A DNA stretch of 24,430 nucleotides, from contig JBGUIU010000231.1 in assembly GCA_045113275.1 (NCBI GenBank), positions 1 through 24,430 of the forward strand, given 5' to 3'. The stretch comes from UBA1181 sp045113275. Its GTDB lineage: Bacteria; Bacteroidota; Bacteroidia; Bacteroidales; Paludibacteraceae. Made by a program: the position numbers and the translations under genes. Below the pieces are notes generated by a model. That model was given only the letters and a program-made list of their open reading frames with translations. It was not told the origin of the DNA and ran no database searches. Every line of letters begins with the position of its first letter. Position 1 is the first letter of the stretch. Positions 7,503 to 15,807 of the stretch are shown in pieces.

Positions 7503-8177
7503 TTAATCATCATCCTCATCCTCTTTAATACCATATTTCTGCACCATGGCAGAAAAGTCATTTTCAATCTGTTCCATAATGACATGAGGATCTGAACTTT
7601 CAGGGAGTGTCGGTTCACCAAAATGTAAAGAAGAATTGTACGGTAGGATTACAAGTCCGCCTTTCGGTAACGACGTACCCATACCCGTCATAAAGACAGG
7701 GACATATTTCAGTCCCGGCTTATGCGCCAATAATCGTGCAACACCCGACTTCATCTTGCTCATCTGTTCAGGCTCACCGCGACTACCTTCAGGAAAGAGG
7801 ATGAGTGAATACCCATCATCGATAGCCTTTATCATTTTGTTCATAGCGTAATTTTCTCCGTCTTCCCTCTTCGAATGTCGGTTGATAAGCAACGTGTTTA
7901 TAAAGAAGTTGCTAAGTTTCGCCTTCAACTTAGTATTGCCGAAGTAATCCTCTGCAGCAACAGGTTTCACTTTCCAAAGAATATCACCTGGTAATGATGT
8001 CAGTAAACTCAACGTATCGAGATGACTATTATGGTTGGCAATAATTATAAACTGTTCCTCCTCCTTAAGGAAAGAACAATCCACATATTGAACACCTACA
8101 AAATATCTCAGCGCAGGTCGGCAAAGATATTTGTATATCAATTTAAGGAAAGCTGACTGTATAAAAGGTTTTCGCAT
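7503..8177 (-). CDS. 1-acyl-sn-glycerol-3-phosphate acyltransferase family protein (PlsC-like)
   Basis: This 224-residue PlsC-fold acyltransferase has block I NHNSHLDT (48-55, the NHxxxxD motif with His49 and Asp54) and block III FPEGSRGE (128-135). A hydrophobic segment precedes block I, and an acidic tail (EDEDDD) ends the protein. Family members transfer an acyl chain to lysophosphatidate or a related lipid at the inner membrane. It is the last gene of a minus-strand operon, 8 bp after the CdsA-like gene, so it probably supplies phosphatidic acid or a modified acceptor to that enzyme. Block II was not clearly identified. The acyl donor and acceptor are unknown. Confidence 0.9.
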   Translation of the reverse strand: MRKPFIQSAFLKLIYKYLCRPALRYFVGVQYVDCSFLKEEEQFIIIANHNSHLDTLSLLTSLPGDILWKVKPVAAEDYFGNTKLKAKLSNFFINTLLINRHSKREDGENYAMNKMIKAIDDGYSLILFPEGSRGEPEQMSKMKSGVARLLAHKPGLKYVPVFMTGMGTSLPKGGLVILPYNSSLHFGEPTLPESSDPHVIMEQIENDFSAMVQKYGIKEDEDDD

Positions 8178-8185
8178 AATCTTTC

Positions 8186-9151
8186 TTATAAGTGAGGATA
8201 CGCAAGGTAATAAACCAAATGAAAGAACGCAGGAGCCGTAAATGAAAGTGAATCAATACGGTCGAAGATACCTCCATGTCCTGGAATCGTATCGCTCATA
8301 TCCTTAATACCCTTGTCGCGTTTAATTGCAGAAAGAACAACATCCCCTGCAAATCCAAATACAGCAATCATGGCACTTGTCAGAATAACATAAAGAGTTG
8401 AAAGAGGCGTTAGGAAACCTATAAAATATCCGATAATGGTCGTACTAATAAGTCCGCCAATAAATCCTTCCCATGTTTTATTCGGACTGACATTTGGTAA
8501 TATCTTGTGTTTACCTAATGTCTTTCCCCACATATACTGCATAATATCGTTTATTTCAGTCAGGAATACCAAGAAAAGTAACAATCCTCGTCCGCCAGAA
8601 GAGAAGCCCTCAAGATCCGGCAGTGAAAGAAGGAAAGCTAAATGGCTCAAACCGAAGACTGATAACATCAACGTCCATTGAAGCAATGCCATTGACTTGG
8701 TTATACGATGTGTGTCTTGTTTGATAACCAACACCGATGGTAAAAGCAAAAACATACACACAGGAATAAAGATGATATAGGCACCATACCATTTAATATA
8801 AGCCAACGTGTATTGAATAGGAATTGCTAGAAAAGCCAACAGCAGGGCACTTCTATCCGACTGTCTGAAATGCAAGACGGAATAGAGTTCACGGAATGCT
8901 AAGAACGAAAGGAATGCCAGACAGATGTAAGAGGCCAAATTATTGATAAAGATGGCACAGATAAAGATAAGAATCATGATCCACCATGATTTCGTTCTAT
9001 TCTCCAACTCCGTCAGGTTCTTCTCAGGGAAGATTTTCTTGGTAAAAAACAATACCGCACTGACGGTAATCAGTATTCCCAATATGATTGAAATCATTAA
9101 TATGACTTCGTTGCTCTGAGTAGGGAACAACATGCTTAAAAACTTCTTCAT
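8186..9151 (-). CDS. Phosphatidate cytidylyltransferase family protein (CdsA/YnbB-like)
   Basis: This 321-residue polytopic membrane protein has about eight hydrophobic segments. The CDP-diglyceride synthetase signature is complete at about residues 274-300 (S-x-I-K-R, then K-D, then H-G-G and D-R-I-D). The preceding SPNKTWEGFIGG (222-233) is also characteristic. The family forms CDP-diacylglycerol from phosphatidate and CTP. The pairing with a divergent CDP-alcohol phosphatidyltransferase, whose coding region overlaps this one by 4 bp (ATGA), resembles E. coli ynbA/ynbB. This suggests a dedicated second CDP-lipid pathway rather than the housekeeping cdsA, but a housekeeping role cannot be excluded from this window. 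Confidence 0.92.
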   Translation of the reverse strand: MKKFLSMLFPTQSNEVILMISIILGILITVSAVLFFTKKIFPEKNLTELENRTKSWWIMILIFICAIFINNLASYICLAFLSFLAFRELYSVLHFRQSDRSALLLAFLAIPIQYTLAYIKWYGAYIIFIPVCMFLLLPSVLVIKQDTHRITKSMALLQWTLMLSVFGLSHLAFLLSLPDLEGFSSGGRGLLLFLVFLTEINDIMQYMWGKTLGKHKILPNVSPNKTWEGFIGGLISTTIIGYFIGFLTPLSTLYVILTSAMIAVFGFAGDVVLSAIKRDKGIKDMSDTIPGHGGIFDRIDSLSFTAPAFFHLVYYLAYPHL

Positions 9152-9801
9152 TGCTTGTCAGTGTGAGTCATTAAATAGATTCTATTAATTAAAGTAGCCA
9201 CCAAGCCAATATTCATAACGCATAGAGCGATTAGGAATACTATCTTATCGTATTCGAATGGGATGCAGACGGTTGCAATTAAAGCAGCAAAGGTAAGCAC
9301 TGCCATTCGATGTTGCTTAGCCATCGGACCATTAAAATAGTGGTTATGTGTTTTATAAGCTCCAATCCAACGGAAATAAGCCGTCATGACAGCATTGAGA
9401 GCGGCCAACCATGCTAACTCAACACCAATACCCCCCACTACATAACCTACCGGTACAATGAAGAAGGCATCGGCAAAGCGATCAGGCATATCATTGTAGA
9501 GATCACCATTGGCAGAACGTTTACCACCTTCAACCGCAACCATACCGTCAAATAAGTTGCAGAGCAGACGACACTGTACGCAACCTGCAAATAGAATGTA
9601 TGCAACATATGGGTTGAAATTGAAAAAATGTGTACTTAGCAAAAGTGCACAACCAACCATCGAGAAGAAAATACTCATTAATGAAATAGCATTGGGTGCA
9701 ACGTTCCATTGAGTAAGTTTATGAGCTATGGCATTTGCCCATCCAGTATTACGGGATGCTATTTCGCGTCTTCCGTCAACTTCGTGTTTTTCCTGTTCCA
9801 T
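9148..9801 (-). CDS. CDP-alcohol phosphatidyltransferase family protein, divergent motif (YnbA-like)
   Basis: This 217-residue membrane enzyme is of the CDP-alcohol phosphotransferase fold. The usual motif is Dx2DGx2AR...Gx3Dx3D. Here it reads N82-L-F-D85-G86-M-V-A89-V90-E-G-G, then N103-D-M-P-D107-R-F-A-D111. The first Asp is Asn, the Arg is Val and the second Gly is Asn; the spacing before the last half is also longer. D85, D107 and D111 are kept. The same kind of sequence occurs, as far as I recall, in a YnbA-like subfamily, so this is probably a subfamily trait rather than inactivation. It should join a CDP-lipid to an alcohol acceptor that is not known. It leads the operon and is followed by the CdsA-like and PlsC-like genes. 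Confidence 0.88.
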   Translation of the reverse strand: MEQEKHEVDGRREIASRNTGWANAIAHKLTQWNVAPNAISLMSIFFSMVGCALLLSTHFFNFNPYVAYILFAGCVQCRLLCNLFDGMVAVEGGKRSANGDLYNDMPDRFADAFFIVPVGYVVGGIGVELAWLAALNAVMTAYFRWIGAYKTHNHYFNGPMAKQHRMAVLTFAALIATVCIPFEYDKIVFLIALCVMNIGLVATLINRIYLMTHTDKQ

Positions 9802-9869
9802 ATCGTATATTCATTTTATTAAAGGCCGATACTAATCCCCTTCTGATCTTATATAGTAAACCACCTCTT

Positions 9870-9882
9870 GGGTACCGTACCC
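9870..9882. repeat. 13-bp perfect palindrome in the phospholipid operon leader
   Basis: GGGTACCGTACCC is a perfect inverted repeat of 6 bp around one central base. It sits about 17-29 bp downstream of the candidate -7 box and about 69 bp upstream of the phosphatidyltransferase start. It could be an operator or a small leader hairpin (5-bp stem, 3-nt loop). Confidence 0.4.
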
Positions 9883-9898
9883 GTCATATTTCTGTGCA

Positions 9899-9906
9899 CA
9901 AAGATA
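9899..9906 (-). promoter_or_regulatory. Candidate -7 box for the phospholipid operon
   Basis: On the minus strand this reads TATCTTTG, a consensus Bacteroidota -7 element. It lies about 98 bp upstream of the phosphatidyltransferase ATG, in the 125-bp gap after the FemAB-like gene. No good -33 TTG was seen. It suggests the three lipid genes can be transcribed separately from the upstream gene. Confidence 0.5.
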
Positions 9907-9926
9907 ATAGAAAAAAATTATTGTTG

Positions 9927-10898
9927 TTACTTCTTCCTACCTTGTCTTGCCTTCAATCGTTTCCAAAGACGGATAAGAATCGAGTTTGTTTTTTCAATAC
10001 AAGGGTATCCTATTTCTTTTGTCCCATATTGTCGGTAGGAATTAGCAATGTCGGGATCCATGCTTCCCTCAAAATCAAACGTCTTTGTTTTGTCTTGTAA
10101 AAATTTAATCGCTTCCCACACAATCAATGTTGAGGCTCCGGAGGCCTTATAGTTAAAATCGGTTGCTGGAATTAGATAGTACCCTGCTTCCTTATTCCAC
10201 GCAATAAACAATGCTGCATGGGTATTCCCCTCAGCATCTTTCACCCTCAGAATAGCTCCCTGTCCTCTGTTTATAGCCTCTTCGCATAAGAGCACTTCCA
10301 CCTCTTGAGCGTTGTGATTCTCTTTTCCCCGTTGAAGCAATGATTGAGTATGAAAGGTATAAAAAGCGGTGGCCGACATATCCCAGTCCACCTTCAACCC
10401 GTTTCGATAAGCCTTCCGAATATGTCTCTGTTTTGAAGAAGTAAAACTTCGAAAGAGCTGATCTAAATCAGTTAAATCCTCAATGACATAGGTTCGACGC
10501 TGGGTTACCTGATACCCAGCAGATTCGAATGGCGCTGTTGTCTCAAATCGATAATCATAGAATTGGCAATACCACTGAAGGTGAAGCTGTTTTAACTGAT
10601 AAAGAATATCCGAACAGATCTTCTGTTTTTCTTCTTCTGATAATCTATCTGGATTGGCAAACCATATACCATTTGTTTGTGAAAGGGTTGGTTGTAAGAT
10701 GATTTTCATCCCCATCTTTCGTACAAGTAAGTATGGAAGGGTCGCTATAATCTCGTGCTGATCATTCCGTATGATAATGACATCCCACTCTTTGTTCTTG
10801 CAAAGAATATCCATCCACCAGTATTGCGCAGAGAGCGGCATTTCAGGATGTTGTTCACAAAAAAGTTTATACTCTTCTTTGTTAGTCATATTACACAT
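9927..10898 (-). CDS. FemAB/GNAT-like acyltransferase (Acetyltransf_6 type)
   Basis: This 323-residue soluble protein resembles the BioF2/FemAB-like acetyltransferase group (PF13480). Typical elements are SFTSSKQRHIRKAYRNGLKV in the first half, and in the second half YYLIPATDFNYKASGASTLI followed by the FDFEGSMDPDIANSYRQYG block seen near the end of such proteins. Family members transfer an acyl or aminoacyl group, often to cell-envelope molecules; the substrate here is unknown. The ATG at 10898 and one at 10889 are both possible starts. The C-terminus is very basic. A gap of 125 bp with its own -7 box separates it from the lipid operon on the same strand, so cotranscription is possible but not certain. 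Confidence 0.82.
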   Translation of the reverse strand: MCNMTNKEEYKLFCEQHPEMPLSAQYWWMDILCKNKEWDVIIIRNDQHEIIATLPYLLVRKMGMKIILQPTLSQTNGIWFANPDRLSEEEKQKICSDILYQLKQLHLQWYCQFYDYRFETTAPFESAGYQVTQRRTYVIEDLTDLDQLFRSFTSSKQRHIRKAYRNGLKVDWDMSATAFYTFHTQSLLQRGKENHNAQEVEVLLCEEAINRGQGAILRVKDAEGNTHAALFIAWNKEAGYYLIPATDFNYKASGASTLIVWEAIKFLQDKTKTFDFEGSMDPDIANSYRQYGTKEIGYPCIEKTNSILIRLWKRLKARQGRKK

Positions 10899-11170
10899 AT
10901 AGGTTTGACAAAATATCAGATGGTATCAACTATCAAAAATTAAAAAGCAGTCCATCTTGTGTATGCAAAGATATTCTTTTGTTAGAAAATATGTTTTATG
11001 TGCACCAAAGAAGAGTATATTTTTTGTAATCATAAATGCTCTATGAGAAGTATAACCTATTAAAATCAAGGCTGATGCAACAAAAATCCCCTTTTTAGAC
11101 CTTTTTTTTCTATTCGCACAATTAGACTGACCTTTTATTTGCATCAGAATAATACAAAATTTAAAACGAA
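10899..11170. other. Intergenic region between FemAB-like gene and glycosidase operon
   Basis: This is a 272-bp AT-rich divergent spacer. On the minus strand it holds a TATCTTTG box (10966-10973) that may serve the FemAB-like gene. On the plus strand no convincing TAnnTTTG/TTG pair was found for the glycosidase operon; TTTATTTG at 11134-11141 is a partial match. A 9-bp inverted repeat, CTGATGCAA (11072-11080) and TTGCATCAG (11139-11147), frames T-rich sequence. No credible gene is present. Confidence 0.5.
10966..10973 (-). promoter_or_regulatory. Candidate -7 box for the FemAB-like gene
   Basis: On the minus strand this reads TATCTTTG, matching TAnnTTTG, about 68 bp upstream of the start codon. 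No TTG at the expected -33 position was found, so it is a weak call. Confidence 0.4.
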
Positions 11171-13099
11171 ATGGAAACACGAAAAACAATATGGTTAGCA
11201 TTATGCGTTTATATGTTATCGGGGCAAGCCTTTTCTGCTGAAACATTAAAAGTAGATTTAACCGATAGCATTCGACCTGTTACTCATTGCGCATCAGGTT
11301 CCTTGTATGGAATAACCGAGACAGAACCCTCTGATATTAATTCATTGGTGGTGCCTTTGAAGCCTCACATGTTCTGTCAACCCCCACAAGGAGGTTCTAA
11401 CAATCAACACCCTTTTGGTGATGGGTATATTGTTGCCAAAAGGCTGCAGAACACAACTGCTCAAGTACAAATCACATTACCAGACTTACTGCCCTATTGG
11501 CCTTATAAATGGCCCGGACAGTCAACATGGCTGAGCGCAGTGGAGAAACAAGTCAAGAGACGTTACTCTGAGGGAGTCGAAAACATCCATAGTTATGTGA
11601 TTTGGAACGAACCAGATGGAACATGGGACAAATCGAATGGAGATATTAATACAACAGTATGGAAACCAACTTACGAATTATTACGTAAACTAGATCCTAA
11701 CACTAGAATCGTAGGCCCATGTATGTCTTATTACAATGAATCAAGAATGAGATCATTCTTGGAATTCTGTAAAGCTAATAACTGTTTGCCTGATTTGATA
11801 TGCTGGCACCAATGGGGAAGTGGAGGCTTTGTGGATGCTGTGAACAGTGTACGCAAGTTGCAAAATGAGTTAGGTATTCCTGAACGTCCATATTGTATCA
11901 ATGAGTATTGTGCAGGATCAGATTCTGATAAACAAAAATATGAAGGATGTCCAGGTTATTCTGTTCCTTTCATCGCCAAATTTGAACGATATAATGTAGA
12001 GAGTGCTACTATCTCATGGTGGCATGTCCCTCATCCAGGTCGTTTGGGTAGCTTGCTTACTGATAATGGTCAGAAAGGTGGCGGTTGGTGGCTATACAAA
12101 TGGTATGGCGAAATGGAAGGATATATGGCCAGAGTTACGCCTCCTAATGACAGAAGTGAAGGAGTCGATGGGTTTGCTTCAGTAGATAGAAAACACAACT
12201 GCGCCAGCTTAGTTTTAGGAGGAAAATCAGTAGGCACTGTAGATGTTGTCTTTCAGAAGTTACCTGATTTCTTAAGCGGCGGAGTAAAAGTAAAGGTTGA
12301 ACGTGTTACATGGCAAAGTATCAATACACCTGTTAACTCAACCGACTTGATATCTGAGACAACTATGTCAGCCAATGGAGGCTCTCTTACCGTTTCTGTT
12401 AAGATCGAAAGTGAGTTATATGGTTACCGCGTATACCTTACTCCTTTGAATGTAGCACAAAAACCATATAAGAACAATGTGGCAGTAATTCCAGGAACCA
12501 TCGAAGTTGAAAACTACGATGAGGCTGGACAAGGTTTCTCCTACTACGACAATGAAACAGAGAATAGAGGAAACGGCAACTTCCGTGCGGATGAAGGAGT
12601 AGATATCGTAAAAGCAGAAAACGGCTATGCCATCGGCTATACCGAGAAAGATGAATGGGTAGAATATACTGTTAATGTGGAGGAATCCAATGAATATGAT
12701 GTATCTGCATATATATCAAATAGTGCTGAACTAGATGGCTTTAACTTGTTTCTTGACAATAAACAATTTACCGAATCCTATACAATTCCTCAAGTATCCG
12801 AAGACTGGAGTGTCTATAACGAAATACCCATAGGAACGGTCTATATGGAAAAGGGAGAACATATCTTGAAGTTACAAATCGTTGGGAACTATATTAATAT
12901 TGATTGGCTGAAATTCGAACCTCACAGTATGACTGGCCTTAATAAGATATATACTGACGATGATATCCGTTTACTTCAAACAGCAAAATTCTATGATCTC
13001 AATGGTTGCCCAATAAATGCCATGGATCTGCAGCGAAATAAAGTATATATAGCTGTGATTCCAAGCAAAAAGGAACCCATTCGATTTCTAAAAAAATAA
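11171..13099 (+). CDS. Secreted clan GH-A glycoside hydrolase with C-terminal CBM6 (copy 1)
   Basis: The product has 642 residues. A signal peptide (about 1-22) ends FSA before ETL. The catalytic domain (about 25-435) looks like a clan GH-A TIM barrel. The probable acid/base is Glu147 in YVIWNEPDG and the probable nucleophile is Glu245 in CINEYCAG, about 98 residues apart. WHQWGSGGF (212-220) and ISWW (281-284) fit later barrel strands. A CBM6 module follows at about 440-584 (VIPGTIEVENYD, GVDIVKAENGYAIGYTEKDEWVEYTVNV, NIDWLKFEP). The tail (YDLNGCP... VYIAVIPSKK) resembles Bacteroidota sorting tails. The family is not certain; GH39-like is my best guess. It is the first gene of a three-gene operon and has a close paralogue at 21913. 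Confidence 0.85.
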   Translation: METRKTIWLALCVYMLSGQAFSAETLKVDLTDSIRPVTHCASGSLYGITETEPSDINSLVVPLKPHMFCQPPQGGSNNQHPFGDGYIVAKRLQNTTAQVQITLPDLLPYWPYKWPGQSTWLSAVEKQVKRRYSEGVENIHSYVIWNEPDGTWDKSNGDINTTVWKPTYELLRKLDPNTRIVGPCMSYYNESRMRSFLEFCKANNCLPDLICWHQWGSGGFVDAVNSVRKLQNELGIPERPYCINEYCAGSDSDKQKYEGCPGYSVPFIAKFERYNVESATISWWHVPHPGRLGSLLTDNGQKGGGWWLYKWYGEMEGYMARVTPPNDRSEGVDGFASVDRKHNCASLVLGGKSVGTVDVVFQKLPDFLSGGVKVKVERVTWQSINTPVNSTDLISETTMSANGGSLTVSVKIESELYGYRVYLTPLNVAQKPYKNNVAVIPGTIEVENYDEAGQGFSYYDNETENRGNGNFRADEGVDIVKAENGYAIGYTEKDEWVEYTVNVEESNEYDVSAYISNSAELDGFNLFLDNKQFTESYTIPQVSEDWSVYNEIPIGTVYMEKGEHILKLQIVGNYINIDWLKFEPHSMTGLNKIYTDDDIRLLQTAKFYDLNGCPINAMDLQRNKVYIAVIPSKKEPIRFLKK

Positions 13100-13149
13100 C
13101 TATCAACGTTTCGACGATATAAAAACCATACTTTAAAAATTCAACAACC

Positions 13150-15795
13150 ATGAAAACCAAAATGATGAATGCAAAAGTAAATTTCCCACTATTAATGAAT
13201 CTAACAAAGCACTTATGGGGACTATGTTGCTTGTTAGTCGCTCCCTCCATCAGCTTCGCTCAAGGGGAGACGAATCAGTACGATGAGACAGGAAACCAAA
13301 AGACCTTTTATGTCGCACCTATAGGTAATGATAATAATGACGGGTCTTTTGAAGCTCCTTTTAAAACGCTATTCAAGGCACAGAAAGCTGTCAGAGAGAT
13401 CAATGGCAACATGACTGGCGATGTAGTTGTATGTCTTCGAGGTGGTACTTACCAACTTGCCAATACTCTTTCTTTGGACAATTCGGATGGAGGTAAAAAC
13501 GGACACTATGTTCGATACAGGAACTACCCAGGAGAGACACCATTGGTAACGGGCGGTATCCCTATCGATGGATGGACACTCTACGATGAGAAGAATAATA
13601 TCTGGGCAGCACCGAATGTTGAGGCTCGCTTCCGACAACTCTACGTGAATGGGAAGAAAGCTATCCGTGCCCGTCACCCTAACCTAAAAGACAACGGTGA
13701 TCATAACTTCTTCCGATTGGCCAAGGTAGATACCTTTGGCAAGAAATTCGACGTTTATAGTAATCAGGTAGGCAACTGGAAACAACTAAAAAAGGTAGAG
13801 ATCCATCTCATGATTGCATGGGCTGAATCTATCCTACGTATAAACGAAATCACAAACAATGGAAATATCAGTAAGATCACGGTACAGGAGCCCGAACACA
13901 CCATGATCTGGCGACGCAAATATCCAATGTTGGGTACTGCATTTATGAGTAATCCTCCTAGACAGCAATGTTTCTATTTTGAGAATGCCTACGAATTTAT
14001 TGATCAGGAAGGCGAATGGTATCTGGATGAGGCAGAAAATATTCTATATTACAAAGCTCGCGAAGGAGAAGATATGTCAAAGAGTCTGGTTGTTGCACCT
14101 CGGTTGGAGACATTGGTATCGATCCAAGGAGAGAATACTTCCAACAAAGTGGGGTATGTATCGTTCGAAGGCATCACATTCGCACACACAAACTTCACCT
14201 TACCAAGCGAAAAAGGATACATGGACCTGCAGGCGGGTATGTATCATCTTGATGTGTTAGATGAACATCCAGGATATCCATTGAGCAGTAATCAGTTCTT
14301 ACTGAAACGTCCTGCCGCTGGATTCTTAGTCGAAAACGCTCATCATATCCGTATTGAGAAAAACATATTCGCTCAAATGGCTATGACTGGCTTAGACTTT
14401 GTTTCTGGTACAAACGACGACATGATACAAGGGAATATCTTCACCGACTTGGGTGCTGCTGGTATCATGATTGGTAAATTTTCTCAAGACGAAAAAACTG
14501 AAATACACATTCCGTACAATCCAACCGACCGTGAAGAGATCTGTACACGAGACACAATAAAAAACAACTATATTCATCACGTCACAACCGAATCACAAGG
14601 ATCTGTCGGCATCGGAGCAGGCTACCCAAGAGATATTGTCATTGAACATAATGAATTGGCCTATATGAACTACTCCGGCATCTCTGTCGGCTTTGGATGG
14701 ACAACGGCTACCACTGCTATGAACAATAATCATATCAATTGGAACAAGATACACCATGTCTCTCAATTATTGGCAGACTGCGGACCTATCTACACCTTGT
14801 CTAATCAAGGGCAAAACGGCCAGATCCTTAATAACTATATTACGGACATATCTGCTTCAGAATGGGCTGACTATTGGGTTCTACCGATCTATTTGGATGA
14901 AGGTTCCAGTGGTTTCGAAGTCGCTTACAACGTTTATGATCGAGCACCTGGCGGTAATGCAGCGAACAATGCAGGCACAAACTACTGTCATGACAATAAC
15001 GGACATTCCCAAAACGTCATCAACAACGCAGGAATTGAAAAAGACTATCAGGGCATCTTCTCTGTTACGATATCAATCTTGCCAGATTTTTCAGAGATTG
15101 TCCCTCAAGAGCCATATAAAGAACAAACAATCCCTGGTATCATCCAGTTGGAAGACTATGACTATGGTGGAGAGAGCGTCTCCTTCCATGACAATGATTT
15201 CATCAACGAAGGAGAATCTTACCGTGAAGATGGTGTGGATATCGTCAGGTTGGGCGATGAAAATACCACCGAAGGGTATGCGTTAGGCTATACGGCCACA
15301 GGAGAATGGGTGGAATATATGATTACTGTCAAAGAAAGTAGTACATATAAATTCCGAGCGAGAGTATCATCTGGATTGGAACATGCAAGCTTCCATCTAT
15401 TGATTGATGGAACCATTGTTTCTGATACAATGGAGATTCCACAAGGAGAGGATTGGAACACTTATAGTACGATTGATGGAGAAACACAATACATTGAAGC
15501 GGGCGAACATGTTCTTAGAGTCTATATCACAGGTAGTTATGGCAACATCGATTGGATTGAGTTTATTAAGCCTGATGGTGAATTTTCTTCTGTAAGTACG
15601 CTTCTCTCTGATATGACGCCTCGCAAACTACCAATTTACAACATTGGCGGTGTATTGGTCGGTTACATTGATATCAAGAAAGGTGATTCCCCTACATCTA
15701 TTTCAAAATTACTTGAAAAGGAGAATATCCCTCAAGGACTTTATTTCATCAAAAATACAGATGGCACGATCATCAAACACATACAAACCAAATAA
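13150..15795 (+). CDS. Secreted right-handed beta-helix protein with C-terminal CBM6 (GH141-like?)
   Basis: The product has up to 881 residues. In-frame ATGs at 13150, 13162, 13165 and 13195 are possible; the last gives the most typical signal peptide (cleavage after SFA, residue 37). The region 52-100 (KTFYVAPIGNDNNDGSFEAP) and RQLYVNGKKAIRARHP (162-177) open a beta-helix domain running to about 640. Repeated rungs include IRIEKNIFAQM, DIVIEHNELAYM and ILNNYITDIS, and there is a conserved LDEGSSG (582-588). Relatives are glycosidases or lyases; GH141 (alpha-L-fucosidase or xylanase) is my guess, GH120 an alternative. A CBM6 module is at about 660-808, followed by a sorting-like tail. It lies 50 bp after copy 1 and 12 bp before the GH2 gene. 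Confidence 0.82.
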   Translation: MKTKMMNAKVNFPLLMNLTKHLWGLCCLLVAPSISFAQGETNQYDETGNQKTFYVAPIGNDNNDGSFEAPFKTLFKAQKAVREINGNMTGDVVVCLRGGTYQLANTLSLDNSDGGKNGHYVRYRNYPGETPLVTGGIPIDGWTLYDEKNNIWAAPNVEARFRQLYVNGKKAIRARHPNLKDNGDHNFFRLAKVDTFGKKFDVYSNQVGNWKQLKKVEIHLMIAWAESILRINEITNNGNISKITVQEPEHTMIWRRKYPMLGTAFMSNPPRQQCFYFENAYEFIDQEGEWYLDEAENILYYKAREGEDMSKSLVVAPRLETLVSIQGENTSNKVGYVSFEGITFAHTNFTLPSEKGYMDLQAGMYHLDVLDEHPGYPLSSNQFLLKRPAAGFLVENAHHIRIEKNIFAQMAMTGLDFVSGTNDDMIQGNIFTDLGAAGIMIGKFSQDEKTEIHIPYNPTDREEICTRDTIKNNYIHHVTTESQGSVGIGAGYPRDIVIEHNELAYMNYSGISVGFGWTTATTAMNNNHINWNKIHHVSQLLADCGPIYTLSNQGQNGQILNNYITDISASEWADYWVLPIYLDEGSSGFEVAYNVYDRAPGGNAANNAGTNYCHDNNGHSQNVINNAGIEKDYQGIFSVTISILPDFSEIVPQEPYKEQTIPGIIQLEDYDYGGESVSFHDNDFINEGESYREDGVDIVRLGDENTTEGYALGYTATGEWVEYMITVKESSTYKFRARVSSGLEHASFHLLIDGTIVSDTMEIPQGEDWNTYSTIDGETQYIEAGEHVLRVYITGSYGNIDWIEFIKPDGEFSSVSTLLSDMTPRKLPIYNIGGVLVGYIDIKKGDSPTSISKLLEKENIPQGLYFIKNTDGTIIKHIQTK

Positions 15796-15807
15796 AATTA
15801 TACATAT

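Noticed and set aside
9735..10100. Plus-strand frame of 121 codons over the 3' end of the FemAB-like gene and the lipid operon leader
   Set aside because: It is antisense to well-supported genes and covers the palindrome and -7 box; no domain is visible.
10926..11246. Minus-strand open frame of 106 codons
   Set aside because: It overlaps the signal-peptide region of the glycosidase at 11171, is AT-rich with no recognisable motif, and occupies the regulatory spacer.
14756..15286. Plus-strand frame of 176 codons inside the beta-helix gene
   Set aside because: It lies wholly within a gene with clear beta-helix and CBM6 motifs in another frame; its Ser/Thr-rich translation has no family features.
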